A stretch of 64,000 bases of DNA from CAVQBP01 sp963710745 (GTDB taxonomy: Bacteria > Bacteroidota > Ignavibacteria > Ignavibacteriales > Ignavibacteriaceae), in the NCBI GenBank assembly GCA_963710745.1, contig CAVQBP010000006.1, positions 1 through 64,000 of the forward strand, given 5' to 3'. The notes beneath the pieces were generated by a model. The model was not told the DNA's origin. It did not search any database and worked only from the letters and a program-made list of their open reading frames with translations. Below, one piece after another: positions 55,577 through 64,000 of the stretch; within the stretch, counting starts at the first letter, position 1, and every line of letters begins with the position of its first letter. A program made the translations under genes and the position numbers.

Positions 55577-56371
55577 TCATCTAACAAATATATATTGATT
55601 TTGATTACTTCTATTTTGGGAATAATCAATGTGAAAATTTTCTTTCCTAAATATTTCTAAAACCTCTTCTTCAGAACTTCCAAAGAGAGGCAACAAATTA
55701 ACATGTATTTCACAAAAGATCGTTTTTAATTTCTTATTCATTAATAGACGTTTCATACCCCTTAAAATCAAAATTTCTGCACCTTCTACATCAATTTTCA
55801 TTATATCAGGAACATCAATCTTCATTTCATCAATTAGTTTGTCAGCAGTATTTATATTAATTTTTATTCCTTTTTTCTTTACTCTATAATCTGTTCTTTG
55901 TACAAAACTGTGAGCCCCAAAATTTGGAGTATCGGAAGGATAAAGAAGTTTATCTCCATCTGTGTCTCCTAAAGCAATGGATAATGAAGTAATGTTGTTC
56001 ATTTTATTCAGTTCAATATTTTTTCTGAGTAAACTGAATGTTTTAGGCTCCGGTTCAAAAGCAAATATTTTACCGTTAGTATCCTTTATTTTTGCAGCCA
56101 CAATAGAATAAAAACCTATATTAGCACCAACATCCCAAAATACATTATGTTCATTTAATCTTAGAAGAATTTCATTAAGAAATTGTTCTTCTCCAGCTAA
56201 ATTCTTTACATAATCATCTAAATAATATGTTGGTGTCCAAAACTTTATTTTGTTTTTATCTATTAATATTTCCGTTTGTTTATTATATCTTCCTATTGAA
56301 TTATATATTTTACGTATTGGTTTATATAAGCCAACTTTTTTAAGATAATCTGCTACAATTTGTTTGTACAT
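55577..56371 (-). CDS. FkbM-family SAM-dependent methyltransferase
   Basis: 264 residues. SAM-binding motif VFWDVGANIGFYSIVAAKIK, the acidic loop FAFEPEPKTFSLLRKNIELN, then ALGDTDG and the FkbM hallmark MKIDVEGAEILILRGMKRLL, ending IFCEIHVNLLPLF. Methylates hydroxyls on sugars or other small molecules in related systems; target unknown. Cytosolic. Single-gene unit with attC-like sequence on both sides; FkbM enzymes are frequent mobile cargo. Confidence 0.92.
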   Translation of the reverse strand: MYKQIVADYLKKVGLYKPIRKIYNSIGRYNKQTEILIDKNKIKFWTPTYYLDDYVKNLAGEEQFLNEILLRLNEHNVFWDVGANIGFYSIVAAKIKDTNGKIFAFEPEPKTFSLLRKNIELNKMNNITSLSIALGDTDGDKLLYPSDTPNFGAHSFVQRTDYRVKKKGIKININTADKLIDEMKIDVPDIMKIDVEGAEILILRGMKRLLMNKKLKTIFCEIHVNLLPLFGSSEEEVLEIFRKENFHIDYSQNRSNQNQYIFVR

Positions 56372-56806
56372 ACAAAAGTCCTACTTATTAAAATACTATT
56401 ATATTTCACTCTACCACCTAACGAACCGTAATCAAGTTGCAGCCCGGTTTACCTACCGGAACTTTAAGTGCAGGAAGGAACAAGAAACTTATTTTTATTA
56501 CAAATGCCGAAGACCTGCCCGCCGGCAGGCAGGTTAAGCAAACTGTGCTTAACATTCCGTTTACGACAAGCACAGTTTGCAAGACAATTAATTAATTTGA
56601 CTAAGTTGAACAATATACCTTAAGCGGTTTACCAACCGACTTGTCCACCGAAACTTTGGTGAAGGTGGAAGTTTTAGCGTAGTTTGGATCGTCTATCTCA
56701 ATAATCTCTAAAACTTGTTCTCATAAATCCGTTAGGATTTAGAAGGATGCTAAGTGCGTACACTCTTTCGGCTTTAAATGTTTTTCTTATACAGTTTTAT
56801 TTGTTT
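56372..56806. other. 435-bp spacer rich in palindromes
   Basis: Holds ACCTAAC at 56416 followed by a CAAGTT-GCAGC-CCGG stem pairing with CCGG-AACTT (56433-56464), the GCCCGCCGGCAGGC palindrome near 56518, the 13-bp hairpin at 56538, and the GGTTTACCAACCGACTTG element at 56626. Looks like stacked structured repeats behind the DUF6090 gene. Confidence 0.6.
56538..56580. repeat. perfect 13-bp inverted repeat
   Basis: GCAAACTGTGCTT and AAGCACAGTTTGC are exact reverse complements with a 17-base loop. Confidence 0.85.
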
Positions 56807-57451
56807 TTAAATATTTAACTTTTTTAATAATTCTTTATTTCTTATCACAATTTCTTTTTCTAATTTTATATTTTGTTCTAACAATGCATAATATCCCACA
56901 ATTATATTATTAACTTCGGTAAAATCTATATTTTTTTTATTAATGATTTGCCAATTCAAAATATTTATATTATTAAAAACAAATTTTGTTGCATAGTCAT
57001 TAATAAATTCTACTGTCATTTCTTGTTGTGACTGAATGGTTGTAAAAGATTCATAATAATTGGTAGTTTCTTCTCTCAAATTATAATCTGAAATTATATT
57101 AAGATTACCACTGTATTTAATAGATTCATAAGTATTTGATTGGGAATAAAATTTGGGAATTGTGAGAATATCTTGAAATAATATAACTGCTGAATCTATT
57201 GACGAAATACCTTTAATGGTACTCTCAATATATTTTTTAAATTTTACTTCTTTTTCTTCATTAAATTTTAGAATTTCATGAACACTTATTGAATCTTGAA
57301 TAACATCATTTTTAATGCTATTTATATATTTACTTTCAAGTTCATCGGATTCATAATCTTCTCGCCAATTATTTAATAAGAATGCCGCAGTAATACCAAT
57401 GAAAACAACTATCAATTCAATAAAATAATTTTTCCAGTTAATCTTTTCCAT
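56807..57451 (-). CDS. DUF6090-family membrane-anchored protein
   Basis: 214 residues from ATG 57451 (GGAAG 7 bp upstream); an upstream-open frame to 57526 lacks an RBS. N-terminal MEKINWKNYFIELIVVFIG and ITAAFLLNNWRED form one membrane helix ending in the NxW motif typical of this Bacteroidota family. The rest is helical with few aromatic residues (SIKNDVIQDSISVHEILKF, TNYYESFTTIQSQQEMTVE). Function unknown. Single-gene unit. Confidence 0.8.
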   Translation of the reverse strand: MEKINWKNYFIELIVVFIGITAAFLLNNWREDYESDELESKYINSIKNDVIQDSISVHEILKFNEEKEVKFKKYIESTIKGISSIDSAVILFQDILTIPKFYSQSNTYESIKYSGNLNIISDYNLREETTNYYESFTTIQSQQEMTVEFINDYATKFVFNNINILNWQIINKKNIDFTEVNNIIVGYYALLEQNIKLEKEIVIRNKELLKKLNI

Positions 57452-57489
57452 ATTTAACTTCCGTTTCAAGTATTTCATTTTTTTAACCG

Positions 57490-57970
57490 AAGTCGTGGTA
57501 GAGATGTCTGTTACCAAGCATCCCACACACAGATGCTGCCATAAAGTATTTCCGCAACGGTTATGTTATTCTACAAAGTTCGTTAATTATAAGGGGCCTT
57601 TCAAAAAGATATTTTAAAAAATTAGAATTATAGTTTTGACAAATCCTTTTAAAGTAGATTTTTATTTAGCAACTAACGATCTATATAACTAAAGCTAAAA
57701 AAGAGACTAATTTTTATCAGTAATTCTGAAGATTAAGCAAACCATTATCCACAGCTCCGCCACATCCCTCCCATCAACACAAAATATGATACAAATCTTA
57801 AATTAATTTTTACTTATAAAATCCCATTGAGGACAAATAGAACGGACTGGATGAAAATAAGATGCCCCATTTTCCCGATACCTTTAAAGAAATTGCCCAC
57901 AACTTTTTATGAACATTTCAAATAATATTAAAAAAAATTAATTTTCCAAGATAATTCTTTAAAAAGTTAA
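57490..57970. repeat. long intergenic repeat, copy 3
   Basis: AGTCGTGGTAGAGATGTCTG and TTACCAAGCATCCCACACAC, ~190 bp unmatched, then ATTATCCACAGCTCCGCC through ATTGCCCACAACTTTTTATG to TTTTCCAAGATAATTCTTT. Same block order as 51390-51730 but with a longer middle. Lies just upstream of the DUF6090 gene, as copy 2 lies upstream of the lipoprotein gene. Confidence 0.85.
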
Positions 57971-58285
57971 GATTTTCAGATTCTGCTTTATGAAACAATT
58001 CTGTATAAATTATAATTTTAAAAATGAGATATTGAAATGTGTTTTTAAACTATTTACAGTTCCACCAACATTTCTTTTTTTGATTTGTATTTAAAGAAAG
58101 GTATATTATGCATGAAGTGAGGAGTATTATACAAATGTGGATAGGAAGTATATATACTCTGGGAAAGAAAGAGCTTTTAACGTCAGATAAAGTTTCTTTC
58201 CCGTAAATACATACCGCATTCTCTCCTGGCACTATAAGCTAGCAGGTTCTAAAAAACACCTTTTGAGGACATAATAAAATCGAAA
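57971..58285. other. intergenic region before the T9SS repeat protein
   Basis: 315 bp; no gene accepted. A GAGG at ~58263 is too far from the ATG at 58292 to be its RBS. Confidence 0.4.
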
Positions 58286-58291
58286 TTGTTA

Positions 58292-59680
58292 ATGAAAACT
58301 TCATTTAAACTTCTGCTTTATTTTTTATTGTTATCTGGAATAATATTTCCCCAGAATAGAATTTCGGTAAGGGTCAGAAGAAACTTCAAAGAATTCAAAT
58401 CTAATTCAATAAAATCTGCAAGAAGTAACTGGAAGGAAGCACTTAGAGATAAACAGTTCAATGGAAATAACATTGATGATAAGAAAGTTATTTATAAGAA
58501 ATTACTTGAAAATGGTTTTTTGCTAGTCGAAGAAACTTACAAAATCTGGATTGATTCTGTTTGGGTAAACCAGCTGAATGATTTATATACATATGATGGA
58601 AAGGGTAATCTGACTGAATACATCTATCAATGGTGGGAAAATTCTTCTTGGTTCAATGTTTCAAAATACTTGTGGAGATATGATGAAAACATTAATCAAT
58701 CTGAGTGGATATATCAACAATGGGATAGTTCTGCCTGGATTAATAGTTCCAAACATTTATACACATATGATGAAAATAATAATCAAACTGAAATGTTGGT
58801 TCAATCGTGGGATGGTTCTGCCTGGATAATTAATTCGAAATTTTCATATATATTTAATGAATATAATAATCAAACTGAATCTTTAGGACAATACTGGAAT
58901 GATTCGGCTTGGATTAATAGTTCAAAAGTTTCATCCACATATGATGGAAATAACAACCGCACTGAGGTGCTGGAGCAACATTGGGATAGCTCTGTTTGGG
59001 TAAATCGTTTTAAAGATTCATACACATATGATAAAAATAATAATCAAACTGAGTGGTTAAACCAATCCTGGAATGGTTCTGCCTGGTTAAATCGTTTCAA
59101 ATATTTATATGCATATGATGGCCATAGTAATTTATCTGAACAAATTTATCAATGGTGGGAGAATTCTGTATGGAAGATTATTTCGAAAAATTCATACACA
59201 TATGATGAAAAAAATAAACTAACTGAGCAATTATCTCAAAGCTGGTATGAATCCGCATGGAGAAATGATTTTAAGGATTCATATACATATGACGAACATA
59301 AGAATCTAGTTGAGCTGTTATCTCAATATTGGGAAAATTCCCAGTGGACTAATTATGAAATAATTTCATCCAAATACATTTCAATAAATAAAATCAATGA
59401 AGAATTCAGTCTTATAACTTCTTACACCTTATCAAACAATTATCCAAATCCTTTTAATCCGACTACTATAATACTTTATTCTCTCCCAAAACAGAGTTAC
59501 GTTGTAATAAAAGTATATGATATACTTGGTAATGAAATAGAAACATTAGTAAATGAAGAGAAACCTGTTGGACATTATAGAGTAGAGTTTGATGGAAGTA
59601 ATCTTGCAAGCGGAGTATTTTTTTACAGAATGCAAGCAGATACTTATGTTGAAACTAAGAAGATGATTTTGTTAAAATGA
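58292..59680 (+). CDS. secreted YxYDxxxN-repeat protein with type IX sorting domain
   Basis: 462 residues from ATG 58292. Signal peptide MKTSFKLLLYFLLLSGIIF, then about nine imperfect ~32-residue repeats built on YTYDENNNQTEWLxQxW and NGSAWLNRFK (Tyr-Asp-x-x-x-Asn, Trp-x-x-Ser-x-Trp), a bead-like repeat resembling adhesive proteins of this phylum. The C-terminus is a clear T9SS sorting domain: NNYPNPFNPTTIILYSLPKQ, VYDILGNEIETLVNEEKPVG, SGVFFYRMQ. So it is exported across the outer membrane and probably surface-bound or released. Target unknown. Confidence 0.9.
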   Translation: MKTSFKLLLYFLLLSGIIFPQNRISVRVRRNFKEFKSNSIKSARSNWKEALRDKQFNGNNIDDKKVIYKKLLENGFLLVEETYKIWIDSVWVNQLNDLYTYDGKGNLTEYIYQWWENSSWFNVSKYLWRYDENINQSEWIYQQWDSSAWINSSKHLYTYDENNNQTEMLVQSWDGSAWIINSKFSYIFNEYNNQTESLGQYWNDSAWINSSKVSSTYDGNNNRTEVLEQHWDSSVWVNRFKDSYTYDKNNNQTEWLNQSWNGSAWLNRFKYLYAYDGHSNLSEQIYQWWENSVWKIISKNSYTYDEKNKLTEQLSQSWYESAWRNDFKDSYTYDEHKNLVELLSQYWENSQWTNYEIISSKYISINKINEEFSLITSYTLSNNYPNPFNPTTIILYSLPKQSYVVIKVYDILGNEIETLVNEEKPVGHYRVEFDGSNLASGVFFYRMQADTYVETKKMILLK

Positions 59681-60493
59681 AATTAAAATTATTTAAATTT
59701 TATTGAAATTTTTGTTTCTCGTATCTGAACAGACATTAGGACTATTTCAATATATAAGAACCAATTTGTCTGATTTGTAAAAAATCCTTTTCCTCAATCA
59801 ATGTATAACTAAACCATTCCCAAAATACTTCAATTATGATGCTGTTCAAAGCATCTCAACAAAAATCAGACACTTTTATGATTTGTATTATTAGTTTACC
59901 GATCCTGGCTGTGATGAAATTATCAAATCAAAAGATTTCAAAAGCGGTTTCTCGAAATATTAGAACACGATAAAGAATTATTTGATGAACCGGAAAACAG
60001 GCAGTCCAAACAATTAACTAATTCACCGCTCATAACTGATTTCACAAACATCTGGCAGCAGCTGAAAGAAACATATAAAGCAGAACTCTCAGCCCTTGCA
60101 TTCAGCGAAGTCTCAATTGAAGAAGAAGTATCTGGTTGTTTTAAAGAATTAATTAAATTGATTCAATAATATTTTTAAAAAATAAAGAACTGGATCCCCT
60201 TTATGTAAATTAGCCACTTTACATAAACAAGAACATTAATTCATCTAGACAGATCAGCCAGATTTACAATTTGCCCCGATTCAATTCGTTTCAATTCTTA
60301 TCGGGATAAGGGAAATTTTAGCACAGAATGAAGGTGGTTGTACATTTAAAAGTTAATAATCATTATTAGGTATGTGCACTATGATGATTGAGAAGGTATT
60401 AAGATTAGTTTCTGGAGAATAAAATATTTCTGCTTGAAAATGCATTATTATTTTTCTAAGAAAGGTCTGGTACGTTTTTATATCCAAGAACTA
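59681..60493. other. intergenic region with a gene relic
   Basis: 813 bp. Contains the relic at 59925-60169 and, at 60222-60300, the sequence related to the spacer at 44.9 kb. Nothing else. Confidence 0.4.
59925..60169 (+). pseudogene. C-terminal gene relic (AbiEii-like tail)
   Basis: A frame without a start reads FQKRFLEILEHDKELFDEPE, LITDFTNIWQQLKETYKAEL and SALAFSEVSIEEEVSGCFKE, then LIKLIQ and a stop. Charge pattern and coding composition mark it as the end of a real gene whose beginning is gone. The L-x-x-T-Y-x-x-E-L ... F-x-E-V end resembles the tail of AbiEii/AbiGii nucleotidyltransferase toxins, a weak match. Confidence 0.45.
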
Positions 60494-61396
60494 CTAATCC
60501 AGGAAATTAAATTTCTTGAGAAAATCATCTGCAATTTTTAGAATTCCATCATCATAGTATTGTGAATACTTTTTGTTTTCACCCCCCAGGTAATGTTTTC
60601 TTTCTTTATAAAGATGAAATTCAAAAAAATTACCCTCCTTTTGCATTTCGGTTGCAAAATGTTCAACGGTCCATTTAGGAACCTGCTCATCATCGCTTCC
60701 ATGAAACTCGATCATTGGCGGTAAGCCTTGTTTAATATGGTGTGCGGGGGAAATGCTCCATATTTTATCCCTACGGTCTGCCAGCAACCAGTCACACCAA
60801 CCTTCAACCGCATTTACACATGACGAAAATAGCATTATGGCATCAGGGTGGCAGCTTATATTAAGGTTGTCCGATTTTTCATTATAATCCTCAATCATAG
60901 CCGTACATAATGCCAGATGACCTCCGGCGGACTGTCCGGCTGCTACAATTTTATTCTGAGCTATGTGAAATTTTCCCGCATTTTCCCGAACCCAGCGAAT
61001 TGCAGTTTTTGCATCCATCACACATTCGATAGGGGTGATTGTTCTATTAGGAGTTTCATCATTTACTATTGATAAACGATACTCAATTGAAAAAGTGACA
61101 ATTCCCAATTTCGCATATCGTTCACAAGTAGTGAAAAACTCCCCTGGAGATCCGTACGCCCACCCGCCCCCATGAAAAAAAACTATGGCAGAATTGTTAT
61201 CCCTTTTAAGAGACTGATTTGTGTAAAAAATGTCTACCTTCAGTTTTAATGTGTCAATTGTTTTATAAACTTCCTGAACATGTGTAACATAATCGCCCAC
61301 TTCGTCATCCTGGGAAGTCATTTTTTCTCCCTTACCAGCAGCCAAATTCAGCACGACCAAAGGGCACAGAAAAAGAGGAATAATCTCTCTTATCAT
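60494..61396 (-). CDS. exported alpha/beta-hydrolase (acetyl-esterase/BD-FAE-like)
   Basis: 300 residues. Signal peptide MIREIIPLFLCPLVVLNLAA. Oxyanion-hole motif VFFHGGGWAYGSP, nucleophile elbow AAGQSAGGHLALC (Ser in GQSAGG), acid HGSDDEQVP and catalytic His in KERKHYLG give a complete Ser-Asp-His triad. Resembles bacterial feruloyl/acetyl esterases acting on polysaccharide side chains; substrate not proven. Periplasmic or secreted. Single gene between two T9SS proteins. Confidence 0.9.
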   Translation of the reverse strand: MIREIIPLFLCPLVVLNLAAGKGEKMTSQDDEVGDYVTHVQEVYKTIDTLKLKVDIFYTNQSLKRDNNSAIVFFHGGGWAYGSPGEFFTTCERYAKLGIVTFSIEYRLSIVNDETPNRTITPIECVMDAKTAIRWVRENAGKFHIAQNKIVAAGQSAGGHLALCTAMIEDYNEKSDNLNISCHPDAIMLFSSCVNAVEGWCDWLLADRRDKIWSISPAHHIKQGLPPMIEFHGSDDEQVPKWTVEHFATEMQKEGNFFEFHLYKERKHYLGGENKKYSQYYDDGILKIADDFLKKFNFLD

Positions 61397-61529
61397 TAAT
61401 AGTTATCCATTATTCTTCTGAAATTTCTAACTGTTCCGCCGTTAATATCCTCAAATAGTCATAAAACTAAAGTATAATAAATAATATATATTTACAATAA
61501 AAAACTGTAATGCTTCATAGCCTCTTTTA

Positions 61530-63656
61530 TTATTTCAAAAGAATTAACTTTTTTGTTTGTACAAAGATTCCTGCTTTTATTCTGTAAAAGTACACACCGC
61601 TTGCAAGATTATATTTGCCAGCATTGAAATTGATTTCATAGCTGCCCGGTAATTTTTCTTCGTTAACTAATGTAGTAATTTCATTCCCGAGTATATCATA
61701 TACTTTTAAACTCACAAATTGTCTGCTTTTTATTACATATCTTATTTTTGTACTTGGATTAAAAGGATTAGGAAAATTCTGCAATAATGAAAAATCACTA
61801 ATAACATTTTTAGGTTCATCTTTTATATCAGTAACAGTTCTGTTTATTTCTAAAATTTGTCCGTAAGCGCCTACTCCAATAATATTTTTTGATGTTAATT
61901 CTATTTGCTGCAATATAGTATTCTTCTTTTGAATAGTTAATGTCTTTCCTCCGTCAGTAGTTTTCATAACTACTCCTTCTCCTAACAAATATCCTTCATT
62001 CTCATCAACAAAAATCATTTGATTAATACCATATTGGGTATAATTATTAACTGTGTCCCAATTTAAACCTCCGTCCGTTGTTTTATAAATGGAATACCAG
62101 TCAGTATACCATCCAACCTGACTATTTATAAAAAACATTGTGTGTATACTGTTTGTGTTAATTTCTTCACTCCAGGTCAAACCACCATCGGTAGTTCTTT
62201 GTAGGTATCCATACCCTTCTTCGGTATTATTCTTTTTCCAGATAACAACCGGTTCAAAATATACCCATCCATTCAACGAATCAGCGAAAAAGAAATCATT
62301 TGCAAAAGTATATATTGTATCCCATCTATTTCCCCCATCCGATGTTTTCATCAAGGGACCCCACTGTGTTAATGAATAGCCTGTATTTTTAGAAAAAAAT
62401 TTTATTTTAGAAGTACCGGAACTTAAATGTATATTCTTTACTCCCCAGGTTTTCCCGCCGTCAAATGAATTGACGAATTCACCATTTACACCGGCTATAA
62501 ATATTGCATTATCTTCTGGTGTAGAAATACTCTGAAAATCAATATCAAATAATTCTTTTTGATTCCAGTTATTTCCTCCGTCTGTGGTATATAATAATTC
62601 TCCGTTTGAACCTGCAGCCCATCCTATAGTTTCATTAGTAAAATCTATACTTAATAGATTATTTTGAGTAATATTTTTTATGTGGGTTTGCCAGCTATAA
62701 AAACTTAGATCCGCTTTTAACATTTTGGGATCATTAAGGTTCCCTCCGACAATCCAAGCATCATTATTTATTACAGCTATTCCATAATTATTAGACGAAC
62801 TGTTCGTTACAGATGATAACCACATATTACCACCATCGGTAGTGTATCTCATCTGACCATTTTCACCAATAACCAGAATATTTAAGGAATCTATTATTTC
62901 CATATCGTAATAACCACTGCCTCCGATTGAGTCCTGCAATACCCAGTTATTTCCGCCATCAGTTGTCTTTCTAATTGTCCCATATTGATCATACATTCCA
63001 CCCCCTATAACCCAGCCTACTTTATTATTTATAAACCTTATTCTTCTGTTGAAAGTCCAATGAAACTCTTTTATTAGATTCCATGTTTTTGCTCCATCCG
63101 TTGTCCTTAGTACTTTTTGTACACCTATTGCCCATCCGTTTAATGTGTCAAGAAAAAATACTGAAGTTGCCCATCCGGTTCCTCCTGTATTTACCCAATT
63201 ATCTCCGCCGTTTGTAGTTTTAAAAATTCCTTCGAATCCTGATACATACCCGACTTGTTTATTAACCATTGATATATCAAGAAAGGAATAAGCCTGCTGT
63301 GGATTTGGTTGATAATTTTTCCAGGTTTTACCTCCGTCACTTGTTTTTAATATCGCACCGTCTAATGCACCCATTGGATCGCCACCTAAAATCCAGCCAT
63401 TGTTTTCATCAGCAAAATATACCCTTTGAAGTTGGGCTTGTATTGGGATGTCTACTTGTTGCCAGCTCAAACCATCGTCAGTTGTTTTTATAACTGTACT
63501 GGATTCCCCTACACTCCATCCCTCATTGCTGTTTAAGAAATATATATCATATAATAAATATGGTTCAGGATTAGGATTGATCCACTTATACTGTGTTTTA
63601 TCTTGAGCTAAAAGAATTAAATTTAATAGAATGATCAGAAATGATATCTTTTTCAT
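61530..63656 (-). CDS. secreted YCF48/BNR-repeat beta-propeller protein with type IX sorting domain
   Basis: 708 residues from ATG 63656, which has GGGGG 4 bp upstream; the longer frame to 63725 is unlikely. Signal peptide MKKISFLIILLNLILLAQ. About 12 repeats with KTTDGGxxW (for example TTDDGLSW, KTSDGGKTW, KTTNGGDNW, RTTDGGLTW), the bacterial-neuraminidase/YCF48-type blades of one or two beta-propellers. C-terminal T9SS domain: NFPNPFNPSTKIRYV, VYDILGNEITTLVNEE, SGVYFYRIKAG. Exported by the type IX system; possibly a surface-bound carbohydrate or protein binder (inference). Confidence 0.92.
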   Translation of the reverse strand: MKKISFLIILLNLILLAQDKTQYKWINPNPEPYLLYDIYFLNSNEGWSVGESSTVIKTTDDGLSWQQVDIPIQAQLQRVYFADENNGWILGGDPMGALDGAILKTSDGGKTWKNYQPNPQQAYSFLDISMVNKQVGYVSGFEGIFKTTNGGDNWVNTGGTGWATSVFFLDTLNGWAIGVQKVLRTTDGAKTWNLIKEFHWTFNRRIRFINNKVGWVIGGGMYDQYGTIRKTTDGGNNWVLQDSIGGSGYYDMEIIDSLNILVIGENGQMRYTTDGGNMWLSSVTNSSSNNYGIAVINNDAWIVGGNLNDPKMLKADLSFYSWQTHIKNITQNNLLSIDFTNETIGWAAGSNGELLYTTDGGNNWNQKELFDIDFQSISTPEDNAIFIAGVNGEFVNSFDGGKTWGVKNIHLSSGTSKIKFFSKNTGYSLTQWGPLMKTSDGGNRWDTIYTFANDFFFADSLNGWVYFEPVVIWKKNNTEEGYGYLQRTTDGGLTWSEEINTNSIHTMFFINSQVGWYTDWYSIYKTTDGGLNWDTVNNYTQYGINQMIFVDENEGYLLGEGVVMKTTDGGKTLTIQKKNTILQQIELTSKNIIGVGAYGQILEINRTVTDIKDEPKNVISDFSLLQNFPNPFNPSTKIRYVIKSRQFVSLKVYDILGNEITTLVNEEKLPGSYEINFNAGKYNLASGVYFYRIKAGIFVQTKKLILLK

Positions 63657-63855
63657 ATTTCCCCCGGTAAGTTTTTTTAATACAATCAAACCTAATTTAA
63701 TTAATAAACAAAAACAATACCCCACTCAAACCGGTAAAACTGTTTATTTTCTATTCCTTTTTTAAACATTTCCCGGTAAAAGTTTTACTCTACTTTTACT
63801 GCTTTTACTTTAACTTTTGCTTTCCTCTTTACTCCAAATCTTCAAATTTAAGCTC

Positions 63856-64000
63856 CTACGATAGACTTTTACTGGTTTTACTCCCTTTTTCAGTTTTAGG
63901 AAAAATTGCATACTGGCCGAATCCATGAACGAAAACCAATCCTTCCTTTTGTAAACCTTTTAAATGTTGTAGAAACTTTTTTATCAAGCAATTTTGCAAT
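63856..64000 (-). CDS. C-terminal fragment of a gene running off the right edge
   Basis: One minus frame stays open from the edge to a stop ending at 63856: KKFLQHLKGLQKEGLVFVHG and FGQYAIFPKTEKG. It looks like a winged-helix-like tail (L-x-G-L-x-x-E-G-L-V then G-x-Y), as at the end of some primase/helicase-type mobile proteins, but only ~48 residues are visible. Confidence 0.4.
   Translation of the reverse strand, partial: LQNCLIKKFLQHLKGLQKEGLVFVHGFGQYAIFPKTEKGSKTSKSLS

Overview
The window comes from a low-GC bacterium of the Ignavibacteria / Bacteroidota-Chlorobiota group. This is inferred from two secreted proteins ending in the type IX secretion (Por) sorting domain with the NYPNPFNP-type linker (58.3 and 61.5 kb), from a Bacteroidota-style short RpoD-like sigma factor, DUF6600 and DUF6090 proteins, a carboxypeptidase-regulatory-domain TonB receptor, and frequent intergenic AT-rich DNA. 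No tRNA, rRNA, CRISPR array, integrase or intact IS was seen.

Region 1 (1-19 kb) is an intact stress and ion-homeostasis block: 6-phosphogluconate dehydrogenase (cut by the left edge), a universal stress protein, an MtfA-type peptidase, a ClC chloride transporter next to a Na+/H+ antiporter, an MscS channel, bacterioferritin, a zinc alcohol dehydrogenase, and a 2.9k-residue cyclic beta-glucan synthase of the NdvB/ChvB type.

Region 2 (19-39 kb) continues the stress theme (Kbp-like LysM protein, YceI, VIT1, RRM protein, sigma factor, rubrerythrin, DUF1003, CsbD-like, FtsH, GroES/GroEL, two sister NarL-type response regulators). It is full of damaged genes: dodecin, a YegP-like gene, yceI, an extradiol dioxygenase, a DUF2867 SDR, a receiver protein, ftsH, an amino-acid permease, a second groES and a beta-galactosidase all carry frameshifts or internal deletions. 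Inside it lies a 965-bp tract (20276-21240) with only two cytosines on the + strand. Reading T as C there partly restores the YegP-like protein, as if the strand had undergone near-complete C-to-T conversion.

Across 7-38 kb a ~46-bp element (core CCTTTTTCATCCCTTTG) occurs eight times. It is always upstream of a gene and always in that gene's sense direction: bacterioferritin operon, glucan synthase, dodecin/Kbp operon, a response regulator, rubrerythrin, DUF1003, CsbD/FtsH, GroES/GroEL. This looks like the signature of an undescribed stress regulon and is the strongest candidate for a new system here; one of the two response regulators, itself preceded by a copy, is a possible regulator.

Region 3 (39-50 kb) holds a TonB-dependent receptor, a DUF6600 lipoprotein with a 96-bp tandem repeat, a PEP-mutase/isocitrate-lyase family enzyme, PlsC, a PAP2 phosphatase, and an ECF sigma factor next to a protein that appears to fuse an anti-sigma-like N-terminus to a periplasmic TonB domain.

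Region 4 (50-58 kb) has only minus-strand, single-gene units (lipoprotein, VOC, MBL, coiled-coil membrane protein, MDR oxidoreductase, FkbM methyltransferase, DUF6090). They are separated by long non-coding spacers with hairpins, shared repeats and attC-like boxes, suggesting a gene-cassette-like array. Region 5 (58-64 kb) has two T9SS-exported repeat proteins, an esterase and relics.
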